Shown here: positions 8,296-16,792 of the stretch, piece after piece
Numbering within the stretch: the stretch's first letter is position 1
How the letters are laid out: each line of letters begins with the position of its first letter
From: CAVUCH01 sp963697705
GTDB taxonomy: Bacteria > Acidobacteriota > Vicinamibacteria > Vicinamibacterales > JAENWD01
Direction: 5' to 3'
Length of the DNA stretch: 64,000 nucleotides
Assembly: GCA_963697705.1 (NCBI GenBank)
Contig: CAVOPA010000008.1
Span: forward strand, 124,001 to 188,000
Position numbers and translations under genes: made by a program
The notes under the pieces: generated by a model
Told to the model about the DNA's origin: nothing
The model's database searches: none
The model's input: the letters and a program-made list of their open reading frames with translations, nothing else

Positions 8296-9032
8296 GGCTG
8301 GTCCGCGGCGGATCGCGGGAGTCGTGGGCGGCGCTCGTCGCGCGGCTGTTCGTCGAGCGGTTGCAGGCGCAGCCCAACCTGCGCGTCTGCCTGCCGACCG
8401 GGCTCACGCCGGTGCCCATCTACGACAGGATTGCCGAGGCGGTCGCCGCCGGCCAGGTATCGTTCGCACAGGCCGAGGTGTTCCTGCTCGACGAGTTCGG
8501 CGGCGTGGACGCGCACGATCCGGGCCGCTGCGATCAGATGCTGGAGCGCTTCCTGCTGGCGCGGGTGGACCTGCCGGCGGCGCGCTTCCATCGCCTCGAC
8601 CTCACGGGGGAGGTCGCAGAGGCGTGCCGCAGGTACGAGGCCGCCGTCGGCGAGGGGTGTGATCTGGCGCTGCTCGGGATCGGCACCAACGGCCACGTCG
8701 GCATGAACGAGCCCGGCTCCCCCGCCGATGGCCTGACGCGCCGCGTCGCACTCGCGCCCGATACCATCGCCGCCTCGGCGCGGTACTTCGCGCACGATCG
8801 TCTGCCCGTGTGGGGCGTGACCATGGGGCTCGGCACGCTGCGGCGATCGGGTGAGATCTGGATCCTGGCGAGCGGAGCTGGGAAGGCCGCGATCGTCCGT
8901 GAGACTCTGCAAGGGCCGATCACGACCGCGGTACCAGCCACGCAACTGCGCGATCATCCGTCCGTATTGCTCGTTGTCGACGACGACGCCGCGACCGCGG
9001 TTCAGGATGTTCAACCGTCCGGCACCTCGTGA
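8292..9032 (+). CDS. nagB: Glucosamine-6-phosphate deaminase / 6-phosphogluconolactonase family (NagB-like)
   Basis: Probably converts glucosamine-6-phosphate to fructose-6-phosphate and ammonia in the cytosol. The phosphate loop LPTGLTP is near residue 35, LLDEFGG carries the catalytic Asp near residue 60, and GIGTNGHVGMNEPG near residue 130 carries the catalytic His and the family Glu. The NEP motif and the length (246 aa) favour deaminase over 6-phosphogluconolactonase. The GTG start overlaps the stop of the upstream dehydrogenase. Confidence 0.88.
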   Translation: MRLVRGGSRESWAALVARLFVERLQAQPNLRVCLPTGLTPVPIYDRIAEAVAAGQVSFAQAEVFLLDEFGGVDAHDPGRCDQMLERFLLARVDLPAARFHRLDLTGEVAEACRRYEAAVGEGCDLALLGIGTNGHVGMNEPGSPADGLTRRVALAPDTIAASARYFAHDRLPVWGVTMGLGTLRRSGEIWILASGAGKAAIVRETLQGPITTAVPATQLRDHPSVLLVVDDDAATAVQDVQPSGTS

Positions 9033-9047
9033 TTGCCAAGCACGCTG

Positions 9048-10373
9048 ATGCCACGAGTCACACGCCGCCAGTTTCTCGTCGCCGGGCTTGTGCCGGTTGG
9101 AGTGCGCCTGCTGCCATGGTCACCCGGGCAGCAGGGCACGGTGGCATCGCCCGACGCCACCCGGCCATTCGAGCTGACCCGCGCAGACGAAGCGCTCCTC
9201 GACGATGTGGAGCGCCGTTCGTTCCGGTACTTCTGGGAGCAGGGCGCGACCCCAACCGGCCAGGTACGCGACCGCGCGCGCGCCGACGGTGGACCACATC
9301 CGCAGGCTGGCATTGGCAGCATCGCGGCGACGGGCTTCGGGCTGACCGCCCTGTGCGTTGCCGCCGACCGCGGCTGGGCGCCGCCCGATGCGATCGCGGG
9401 CCGCGTCCGGACCACACTGCGGTTCCTCGCCAGCGGGATGCCGCACGAGCGGGGATGGTTCTACCACTTCGTCAACACGGCGACCGGCGCGCGCGAGTGG
9501 AAGTGCGAGCTGTCGTCGATCGACACGGCACTGCTTCTCGCCGGCGTGCTGACCGCCCGCCAACGTTTCAACAGCGACCCCGCCGTCGTCCGGGACGCGA
9601 CGACGATCTACGAGCGCGTGGATTTCCCGTGGATGCTGAACCGCCACCCGCACCTGCTGTCAATGGGGTGGAAACCCGAGAGCGGATTTCTCGACGCCCG
9701 CTGGGAGCATTACTGCGAGCTGATGATCCTGTATCTGCTCGGGATTGGCTCGCCGACACAGCCACTGCCCGCCGCGTCGTGGTACGCGTGGCAACGCCCG
9801 GTCATCCGCTTCGGCGAGTTCAGCTACATCAGCCATCCCGACCCGCTGTTCGTGCACCAGTACTCTCACGCGTGGGTGGATTTTCGAGGGTGCCTGGAGT
9901 CCCGTGCGCCCCGGATCGACTGGTGGCAGAACTCGGTGACCGCGACGCGCGCGCACAAGGCCTTCTGTCTCAGCCTTGCCCGTGAGTTCCGCGGATACAC
10001 CGACGACGTGTGGGGGATCACGGCGTCCGACAGCGTCAAGGGGTACGTCGCGTGGGGTGGCCCGCCGCGGCATCCAGCGATCGATGGCTCCGTCGTGCCG
10101 TGTGCCGCCGGCGGCTCGCTCATGTTTGCGCCCGACATCACACTGCCGGTCGTTCGGACGCTCGCGACGCGCTGGGGCACGCGGGTGTACGGCCCATATG
10201 GCTTCGTCGACGCCTTCCACCCGACCAACGGCTGGACCAACCCCGATGTCATCGGGATCGACGTCGGCATCACGCTGCTCAGCGCGGAGAACCTGCGCAC
10301 CGGAGCGGTGTGGCGGTGGTTCATGGCGAACCCGGAAATCCCGCGCGCCCTGCGGGCCGTCGGCGTGGCGTGA
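9048..10373 (+). CDS. Tat-exported glucoamylase-like glycoside hydrolase
   Basis: The product has a twin-arginine signal (RRQFLVAGLVPVG) at its N-terminus, so it is probably exported folded. The mature part resembles the bacterial glycoamylase domain (PF10091 type). It has an early YFWEQGATPTGQVRDRARADG-like segment, a central HQYSHAWVDFRG, and a C-terminal block with IGIDVGITLLSAENLRTG and a final FMANPEI. Members act on glucans or cell-surface oligosaccharides; specificity is not known. I chose the ATG at 9048 because it places the RR motif at once; a TTG at 9033 abuts the stop of nagB. TatA is encoded at 33988-34146. Confidence 0.85.
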   Translation: MPRVTRRQFLVAGLVPVGVRLLPWSPGQQGTVASPDATRPFELTRADEALLDDVERRSFRYFWEQGATPTGQVRDRARADGGPHPQAGIGSIAATGFGLTALCVAADRGWAPPDAIAGRVRTTLRFLASGMPHERGWFYHFVNTATGAREWKCELSSIDTALLLAGVLTARQRFNSDPAVVRDATTIYERVDFPWMLNRHPHLLSMGWKPESGFLDARWEHYCELMILYLLGIGSPTQPLPAASWYAWQRPVIRFGEFSYISHPDPLFVHQYSHAWVDFRGCLESRAPRIDWWQNSVTATRAHKAFCLSLAREFRGYTDDVWGITASDSVKGYVAWGGPPRHPAIDGSVVPCAAGGSLMFAPDITLPVVRTLATRWGTRVYGPYGFVDAFHPTNGWTNPDVIGIDVGITLLSAENLRTGAVWRWFMANPEIPRALRAVGVA

Positions 10374-10397
10374 GCGGCAGGCGGCGTCCTCTGGCGG

Positions 10398-12020
10398 TCA
10401 GCGAAGACCAGGCAGCCACCGCCGCAGCCGGAGTCCCCAGGTCATCAGGCGAGCGTACTGCGCGTGCGTCATACGGCCAGCCGGCGCGAGCGGCAGCACG
10501 CGCTGCATGGCAATCGCCTGCGGCGTCGTGAACTTCAGTAGCCCCTCGCGCCCGTGCCGCACGCCGAGTCCTGACGTTTTCATTCCGCCCGCCGGCGCGC
10601 CTGCCGATCCCCAGGCAGCGGCATACGCCTCGTTGATGTTGACCATGCCCGCGTGGAGGCGCGTGGCCATGGACGTAGCTGCGCCCGTGTCGCGCGTCCA
10701 CACGCTGGCATTCAGCCCGTAGCAGGAGTCGTTCGCTGCTGCGATGGCCTCCGCGTCGCTCGCGACGGGATACACCGACACCACGGGTCCGAATGTTTCC
10801 TCGGCATAAACCAGCATGTCCGGCGACACGCCGGCGAGCACAGTGGGCTCATAGAAGAACGGACCGATCTCCGGCCGGTGCCGCCCGCCGGCCAGCACCC
10901 GCGCTCCAGCGGCGCGGGCATCTTCGACGTGGCGGACGACCGCGCGCAGCTGACGTTCGGAGGCGAGCGAGCCGACATCGCCCGTGTAATCGAGCGCGGC
11001 GCTCAGACGCAACGCCCGCGCCCTCGCCACCAGTCGCTGCACGAACGGCTCGAAGAGCCGCTGGTGCACGTACAGGCGTTCGATGGACACACACACCTGG
11101 CCTGCACCGACGAAGCAGCCCCGGATGGCGCCGTCCACCGCGCGGTCGAGATCGGCGTCACTGCGGACGATCATCGGGTTCTTGCCACCGAGTTCCAGCG
11201 CGGCGCCAATCAGGCGTGCCGCCGCGCGCCGCGCGATCACGCGGCCGGTGGCGGTGCTGCCGGTGAACATGACGTAATCGACCGTATCGATGATCGATGG
11301 CCCGAGCGTCGGCCCGTCGCCGGGAACGATCGTGAGCACGTCGGGCGGCAGCCCGGACTGCTGCAGCAGATCGAGGGCGCAGAGCGCCGTCAGCGTGGTC
11401 TGCGGATCCGGCTTCAGCAGCACGGCGTTGCCCGCGGCGAGCGCCGCGAGAGCGTCGCTGATCGCCAGGTTGAGCGGATAGTTCCACGGCACGAACAGAC
11501 CTACGAGGCCGCGCGCGACGTGCCGCTCGACCGTACGGGTCAGCAGCGGCACCGCCCCCTGCCGTCGGGCGGCGCGCAGCAGGCGTGGTCCGTGTACACC
11601 GTAGAAGCGCGCGAGGTTTGCCGTGTCGGCCACTTCTTCGAAGGCGTGCAGGCGCGCCTTGCCGGTCTCGATCTGCACCAGGTCCAGGATTTCGTCCTGC
11701 CGCGCGAGCAGGCGATCGTGGAACCGGAGCAGGATGCGGCAGCGAGCGCGCGCCCCGGCCGCCGCCCACGCCGCCTGTGCGCCGCGGGCGCGCCCCGCCA
11801 GGTGCGCCACGTCCGCCGGCGCGGCGGCCGGGAGCATCGCGATCCGCGTACCCGTGAACGGCGCGTGTACGGCCACCGATTGCGCCGGTGCGGCCGACCA
11901 CTCGCCGAGCAGGGCGAGCAGCGCATTGATGCGTGTCGGCTGGCCTTGCGTGCCCAGCTGCCAGGTCTGCAACGTCCTCTGCGGTGAAGGAATCGAAATG
12001 CCGGCGCGCGCAGCGCTCAT
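10398..12020 (-). CDS. Succinate-semialdehyde dehydrogenase, GabD2 type
   Basis: Likely oxidises succinic semialdehyde or a similar aldehyde with NAD(P). Aldehyde dehydrogenase motifs are clear: PWNYPLNL near residue 178, the general-base Glu in LELGGKNPM near 275, and the nucleophile Cys in GAGQVCVSIERLYV near 309. The central region, with FTGSTATGR and the C-terminal block NINEAYAAAWGSAGAP...GRHG, resembles actinobacterial GabD2 more than GabD1. Length is 540 aa, slightly long. Monocistronic by appearance, with nagB/glucoamylase genes converging from the left. Confidence 0.87.
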   Translation of the reverse strand: MSAARAGISIPSPQRTLQTWQLGTQGQPTRINALLALLGEWSAAPAQSVAVHAPFTGTRIAMLPAAAPADVAHLAGRARGAQAAWAAAGARARCRILLRFHDRLLARQDEILDLVQIETGKARLHAFEEVADTANLARFYGVHGPRLLRAARRQGAVPLLTRTVERHVARGLVGLFVPWNYPLNLAISDALAALAAGNAVLLKPDPQTTLTALCALDLLQQSGLPPDVLTIVPGDGPTLGPSIIDTVDYVMFTGSTATGRVIARRAAARLIGAALELGGKNPMIVRSDADLDRAVDGAIRGCFVGAGQVCVSIERLYVHQRLFEPFVQRLVARARALRLSAALDYTGDVGSLASERQLRAVVRHVEDARAAGARVLAGGRHRPEIGPFFYEPTVLAGVSPDMLVYAEETFGPVVSVYPVASDAEAIAAANDSCYGLNASVWTRDTGAATSMATRLHAGMVNINEAYAAAWGSAGAPAGGMKTSGLGVRHGREGLLKFTTPQAIAMQRVLPLAPAGRMTHAQYARLMTWGLRLRRWLPGLR

Positions 12021-12115
12021 GTGCGTCCTCTGTGCGGATTATGCACGGGACCGCGGCGGGGACGGGGACGCTACGCGAGCGCGAGGTGGTCGTCTGAAGG
12101 CGGTGAAGGCAGCGA

Positions 12116-12129
12116 GTTAAAGGTTAAAG
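12116..12129 (+). repeat. Tandem GTTAAAG heptamer across a stop codon
   Basis: Two exact copies of GTTAAAG lie in direct 7-base register. On the minus strand they read CTTTAAC and contain the stop codon and last residues of the PilZ gene. Similar TTAA-centred repeats overlap the ends of the genes at 12806 and 40421. Confidence 0.6.
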
Positions 12130-12635
12130 GAGTTCGGCACCGCCCCATCAGCGACGTTGCGGATGCCCAGGTCGTCGGGTCGCGCCGAGAGGTCGAGTCC
12201 AAGGTCCGACACGTTGAACAGATGTGCGCGCTCGAGATGGAGCGTTTCAATCGGCGACGAGACGTCGACGCGGACCCGCGACGGCTCGACCAGCAGGCGG
12301 AGCGCATAGCCAGACGGCGTGCCCGTCGTCGGTTCACAGGGACCCACGCGGTACACCGCCGACAGCACGCGGCCGTCGCGCAACGGCGGAGGGAGCCCGG
12401 GGAGCTCGCGCGTGCCCCGATCCAACTGGAGATACACCAGCCTGTAGAGCGGGATGGCATCGGCCCCGCGGCATTCGAGGTAGACGCCCGAATCACTGAC
12501 GTCGCGGGTAACGACCGATGCAAACCGCGTCATGCCTCGGGAGTCGCGCCAGGTGACTCGCCCGGGCAGCGCGAGGGGGTAGCGTTCAGCGGTTCGTCGG
12601 GCCGCCCCGCTGTCTGCAATGCGAGGTGTTTTCAC
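12117..12635 (-). CDS. PilZ-domain protein
   Basis: Probable cyclic-di-GMP receptor. The two PilZ motifs are present: an arginine cluster RRTAERYPL (RxxxR) near the start and DVSDSG (D/NxSxxG) about 40 residues later. A beta-barrel-like stretch and a C-terminal tail of about 70 residues follow. The GTG at 12635 is preferred because AGGAG stands six bases before it; an ATG at 12659 would add eight residues but lacks a ribosome site. The last codons (SFNL, stop) lie inside a heptamer repeat. The output partner is not evident; the sigma54 regulator lies downstream on the same strand. Confidence 0.78.
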   Translation of the reverse strand: MKTPRIADSGAARRTAERYPLALPGRVTWRDSRGMTRFASVVTRDVSDSGVYLECRGADAIPLYRLVYLQLDRGTRELPGLPPPLRDGRVLSAVYRVGPCEPTTGTPSGYALRLLVEPSRVRVDVSSPIETLHLERAHLFNVSDLGLDLSARPDDLGIRNVADGAVPNSFNL

Positions 12636-12794
12636 GATGGCTCCTGCTGGTTCCCGCATGAGCCATAGTCAAGTTCCGCGCCGTGTCAGCCTCGGCAATG
12701 CTGATTTGACGTAATTCGTTGTTAGTCAGCTGTTTATGTCTATTCTGCGGCGGCCTGACGCGCTCGATGGCAGGATACCTTGTATTCAGTCAGC

Positions 12795-12812
12795 GGGTTA
12801 ACTGGTTAGTTG
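12795..12812 (+). repeat. GGTTA-type repeat across a stop codon
   Basis: GGTTAACTGGTTAGTTGGTA holds two GGTTA cores eight bases apart plus a degenerate third. Read on the minus strand it contains the stop codon of the sigma54 regulator. It resembles the repeats at 12116 and 40307. Confidence 0.45.
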
Positions 12813-15760
12813 GTATCCATGTCGGCGTATTGCTCGAGCCCGAGCCGGCGGAGCTTCAGGTACAGCCCGCGGCGTGTCAGGCCGAGGACGCGAGCGCTCT
12901 CGGAAATGTTGCCGCGGGTGCGGTCGAGGGTGCGGCCAATGAGCTCACGTTCGACTTGCTCCACAGCCGCAGCGAGCGAGACCGGGACGGGCGCCGGCCG
13001 CGGACGCAGCGACAGCGTTCCAGGGGAGTCCAGCTGCGAGATCTCCGGCGACAGATGCTCAACCGTGACCGCGTTGCCGGCGACGCTCAACGCCACGGCG
13101 CGCTGGATCTCGTTCCGCAACTGGCGCACATTGCCTGGCCACAGGTAGTGCGCGAACAGATCGAGCACGGCGGAGCTCAGCTCGACGTCCGGCTTAGCCA
13201 GGCGCTCACAAGCCTCGCGCAGGAAGTAGCTCGCCAGATGCGGCACCTCCTCGCGCCGCTCGCGCAGCGGCGGCACGCGGATGCGGATCACGCACAGGCG
13301 GTAATACAGATCTTCGCGGAACTTGCCTTCGGCGACCCGCTGCTCCAGATCCGCGTTGGTCGCCGCGATCGCGCGCACGTCCACTTTCTGCGGCCGCGTC
13401 TCACCGACCGGCATGATCTCGCCCTGCTCGAGAAAGCGCAGCAGCTTGGGCTGCACGTCCAGCGGCAGGTCGCCGATCTCATCGAGAAACAGCGTACCTC
13501 CGGCGGCCGACCGCACGAGTCCCGGCTGGTCCGTGACCGCACCGGTGAAGCTCCCGCGCCGATGCCCGAACAGCTGGCTGTCGGCGAGATCGCGGGTAGT
13601 GGTGGTGCAGTTGTAGGGCAGGAACATCGCCGCGCTGCGCGGCGATCCCACATGGATGGCGCGCGCGACCAGTTCCTTGCCCGTGCCGCTCTCGCCCGTG
13701 ATCAGCACCGTGAGATCGTTTCCCTGGAGGCGCGTAATCTGGTCGACGACGCGCTGCATCGCCGTGCTCGCGCAGAGGAAGCCGGGCAGCAGCGGTTCGA
13801 GCGATCGCGTCGCCTGCAACTCCGCGACGCGCAAGGGACGCTCGCGCGCCGAGCACAACTCGAACCCCTGGCCGGCCACGGCCGCGATCATCCTGAGTCG
13901 ACGCTCTGCCACATGGCCGGGCGGTCGCGGCGAGACCACGGCCATCAGGCGGCGTCCATCGGGCTCGGACCCGAATCCGTCGAGCACGAGCATGCCGCCG
14001 GGCGGCTCGGCCTGCGACGCGCTGCGGGCGATCGCGCGGGCGCCGTCCGCCTCGCAGCCGACGTGCGAGATGACGCGGGGCTCGCCGCCGCCGGTCGGCT
14101 TGACGAACAGCACGACGATCTCGCCGCGCGTCGCTTCCTGCACGGCGGCCACGGTCTCGCGGGCCAGCAGTTCCGGCATCGCCGCCGCGTCCACGACGCG
14201 CCGGACCACGGCTTCGTCGGCGTCGACGCTGGTCCCGATGAACTCGCCCGTGCCTGGTCCTGTGAGCAGCTCACGCGCGGCTTCGACATCTGCGAGGTCG
14301 CGCGCGGCGCCGAGCGCCGTGAACGTCGCCGATGCCTGATCGAGATAGCGCCGTCCGAGCGAGCGGGCCCCGGCGTTGGCGGCCAGTCGCCCGAGCACGA
14401 GGTGTGTGCGGGCAGCCTCGTAGCGGTCGCCGAGCAGCTCGAACACGCTACTGCTCTGGGCAAGGTCGTGGTACCCGTCGCCCGGGCGTGCCCGGTGGGC
14501 GTGCGACTCGGCGCGCAGGCGGAGGAATTCGCCCCACGCGCCCGGCATCGTGCGCGCATCGAGCCGAGTGCCGATAAACGCGATCCGCCGTTCCGCCTCC
14601 GGGTACCGACCCGCGTCGAGCAGGGCCTCGACCGCGATCAGATGGGCGTGCAACATGTCCGCCGGCGGAACACCTGGCGCCTCAACGATCGCGTCGGCTT
14701 CGCGAACGGCGTCGTCGAGCAGTCCACGCCGGAGCGAGAGCCGCGCCTGCAGGCGGCGGAGCGACCAGCTGTACCACGGCGGCGTCTGCTCACCGTACGC
14801 ACCGTAGGCATCGCGGGCATTGCGCAGGCACTCCGCCGCCTGCTCGTAGGTCCCGCGAATCAGATGGATCTGCGCCAGCGAGTCGAAGATGGCGCCGGTC
14901 GTCTCGTGAAAGAGGAGCGGCCGCCGCACTTCGAGCGCACGCTGCAGCATCGCTTCGGCGCGGGGCAGCGCCCCCAGCTGAATGCAAATCTGTCCCAGGG
15001 TCGCGAGCGCCACCGCGAGCCCGTGCCCCGGGGGGAACTGCTCATGGAGCGCCACGCTGCGCTCGGCGAGCGCGAGCGCCTGGTCGTAGCGATGCCGCAT
15101 CATTGCGACATTCGCCTGATTGCCGCACACGATTGCGAGCACGTCGTCAGCGTGGACGGCGGTCGCGAGGCGCTCGGCCTGCCGCATGTCGGCGAGCGCC
15201 TCGTCGTGGCGCCCGGTCTGTGCGAGCGCGCTGCCCGACAGCGAGTGCACGAGGGCCAGGTTGCGCCGATCGCCGACCGCGTGCAGCGCCGAAGCCGCCT
15301 GCCGGAAGTGCTCCTGCATCGTGGCGGTATCGCCAAGCTGCTTGTAGCAGCGCGCCAGCTCGAAGTGCGCGAGGCCAATCGCGCGCGGATCGTGGGCCTG
15401 CTCGCCGTGCCGGAGCGCCCGGCCGTGCAGCGCGATGGCGCGCGACTGCTCGCCGCGCGCGGAGGCCACGCGACCGTGCATGCGCCAGAGGTGGGACAAG
15501 AGGACGGCGGGGACGGTCTCGCGGAGCGTGTCGGGCGGCCGGCCGAGCGCGGCGCTCGCCTGATCGATGTCGTCCTGCAGCAGCCAGGCTTCGGCGAGGG
15601 TCGCCCGGATCGTCAGTTCGTCTTCGCGTGTGATTGCCGTCGAGCGGAGGGACTGCGCGAGGTGCTGTGTCGCCCTCACGGCATCGCCGCGCTCGAGCGC
15701 CGCCTGCGCGCGCGCCAGGATCGGCTGAAGGGCGACGCTGACCACGCGCGCAGTATACAC
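12806..15760 (-). CDS. TPR-containing sigma54-dependent transcriptional activator
   Basis: The 984-aa protein has three parts. Residues about 1-450 are helical repeats of tetratricopeptide type (many A-L-G-Y spaced pairs). Residues about 450-650 form a weakly conserved GAF-like domain. From about 660 a sigma54 AAA+ domain follows, with Walker A GESGTGKE near 690, the sigma54-contact loop as GSFTGA near 735, and LFLDEIGDL as Walker B. The C-terminus has a Fis-type helix-turn-helix (NISESARVLGLTRRGLYLKL). There is no receiver domain, so the signal probably enters through the TPR or GAF part. GSFTGA replaces the usual GAFTGA. The start is a GTG at 15760. It diverges from the PP2C gene, a possible partner. 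Confidence 0.9.
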   Translation of the reverse strand: MYTARVVSVALQPILARAQAALERGDAVRATQHLAQSLRSTAITREDELTIRATLAEAWLLQDDIDQASAALGRPPDTLRETVPAVLLSHLWRMHGRVASARGEQSRAIALHGRALRHGEQAHDPRAIGLAHFELARCYKQLGDTATMQEHFRQAASALHAVGDRRNLALVHSLSGSALAQTGRHDEALADMRQAERLATAVHADDVLAIVCGNQANVAMMRHRYDQALALAERSVALHEQFPPGHGLAVALATLGQICIQLGALPRAEAMLQRALEVRRPLLFHETTGAIFDSLAQIHLIRGTYEQAAECLRNARDAYGAYGEQTPPWYSWSLRRLQARLSLRRGLLDDAVREADAIVEAPGVPPADMLHAHLIAVEALLDAGRYPEAERRIAFIGTRLDARTMPGAWGEFLRLRAESHAHRARPGDGYHDLAQSSSVFELLGDRYEAARTHLVLGRLAANAGARSLGRRYLDQASATFTALGAARDLADVEAARELLTGPGTGEFIGTSVDADEAVVRRVVDAAAMPELLARETVAAVQEATRGEIVVLFVKPTGGGEPRVISHVGCEADGARAIARSASQAEPPGGMLVLDGFGSEPDGRRLMAVVSPRPPGHVAERRLRMIAAVAGQGFELCSARERPLRVAELQATRSLEPLLPGFLCASTAMQRVVDQITRLQGNDLTVLITGESGTGKELVARAIHVGSPRSAAMFLPYNCTTTTRDLADSQLFGHRRGSFTGAVTDQPGLVRSAAGGTLFLDEIGDLPLDVQPKLLRFLEQGEIMPVGETRPQKVDVRAIAATNADLEQRVAEGKFREDLYYRLCVIRIRVPPLRERREEVPHLASYFLREACERLAKPDVELSSAVLDLFAHYLWPGNVRQLRNEIQRAVALSVAGNAVTVEHLSPEISQLDSPGTLSLRPRPAPVPVSLAAAVEQVERELIGRTLDRTRGNISESARVLGLTRRGLYLKLRRLGLEQYADMDTN

Positions 15761-15810
15761 GGGGCTCCGCCGACCGGTTCTGTGACCCGTCGGCAGCGCG
15801 CTCCGGCGGG

Positions 15811-15839
15811 TTGAACGGCGCTGCCCACTACAGTAGTAT
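15811..15839 (+). promoter_or_regulatory. Sigma70-type promoter for the PP2C gene
   Basis: TTGAAC (15811-15816), a 17-base spacer and TAGTAT (15834-15839) lie 46 bases before the phosphatase ATG, close to consensus in sequence and spacing. Confidence 0.65.
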
Positions 15840-15885
15840 GACCGGCGCGCCCATCGGCTGACTGCCGATTGCGGCGCCGTCCCAG

Positions 15886-16659
15886 ATGATCACAGCTTAC
15901 GGCGTCACCCATCCCGGCCGCGTCCGACCCTCGAACGAAGACGCGATGTACTGGGATGTGCCAACCGGTGTCTTCGTCGTCGCCGATGGCATGGGCGGCC
16001 ATCAGGCGGGGGAGGTCGCGTCGCAGCTGGCGATCGACACCATTCGCACGTTCCTCGCGAGCACGCAGGGCGACCGCGACCTGACGTGGCCGTACGGGTT
16101 CAACCCCGCGCTCTCGTTCAACGGCAATCGCCTGCTGACGGCCGTGAAGCTCGCGAACCGCCGCGTGTTCCAGGCCGGCGAGGAAGAGCAGACCTACTCG
16201 GGGATGGGCACCACGATCGTCGCCGCGATGATCGATCAGGACAAGCTCACGTTCTGCGGCGTCGGCGACAGCCGGCTGTACCTCCTCAAGTCCGAGAGCT
16301 TCGACCAGTTGACGCACGACGATTCCTGGGTCGCGACCGTGCTCGCCAAGGAGCCGGGCGTCGACGAGTCCACGCTGGCCCGGCACCCGATGCGGCACGT
16401 CCTCACGAACGTCGTTGGCGCGCGCGACGAGACCGACGTCGAGATCGGCGAGCGCGTGCTGCAGTCCGGCGAGATCCTCCTGCTCTGCAGCGACGGGCTC
16501 CACGGGACGCTGGAGGATGAGATGATGCAGGAGATCGTGACCGCCGGCGCGGATGTCGCAGAGATCGCAGAGAACCTGATCGCGGCCGCGCTCGACCGCA
16601 ATGCGAGCGACAACGTCACCGCGCTGCTGGTGCGGTACGCAAGCGATCCCGCCAAGTAG
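15886..16659 (+). CDS. PP2C-type serine/threonine protein phosphatase
   Basis: Metal-dependent phosphoprotein phosphatase, cytosolic. The classic motifs are in order: RPSNEDA near residue 14, VADGMGGHQAGE near 33 (metal Asp), GMGTT near 106, CGVGDSRLYL near 124, LCSDGLHG near 203 and ASDNVTALLV near 241. Length (257 aa) equals that of PrpC/Stp-type enzymes. These usually reverse PASTA/eukaryotic-type Ser/Thr kinases, but no kinase gene is in the window. It is divergent from the TPR-sigma54 regulator and has its own promoter at 15811-15839. Confidence 0.95.
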   Translation: MITAYGVTHPGRVRPSNEDAMYWDVPTGVFVVADGMGGHQAGEVASQLAIDTIRTFLASTQGDRDLTWPYGFNPALSFNGNRLLTAVKLANRRVFQAGEEEQTYSGMGTTIVAAMIDQDKLTFCGVGDSRLYLLKSESFDQLTHDDSWVATVLAKEPGVDESTLARHPMRHVLTNVVGARDETDVEIGERVLQSGEILLLCSDGLHGTLEDEMMQEIVTAGADVAEIAENLIAAALDRNASDNVTALLVRYASDPAK

Positions 16660-16673
16660 TACCTGGCCAGGTA
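16660..16673. repeat. 14-bp perfect palindrome at a convergent gene junction
   Basis: TACCTGGCCAGGTA directly follows the stop codon of the PP2C gene. It has no loop and no T-run, so it is not a typical terminator. It could be a protein-binding site or chance. Confidence 0.35.
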
Positions 16674-16792
16674 AACGGCTGGTCCGCGGCGGGATCACCG
16701 CGACCCGGCGCCCGGGGTGGGACCCGGCCTGCGTGCCGCGACGCGAGCAGCCGCGAAGAGCGGCGCAGCAGCGACGACCGGACGGTCAGCCC

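Noticed and set aside
12719..15814. A 1031-aa plus-strand reading frame
   Set aside because: It mirrors the sigma54 regulator on the other strand; the composition is that of a high-GC shadow frame with no family motifs.
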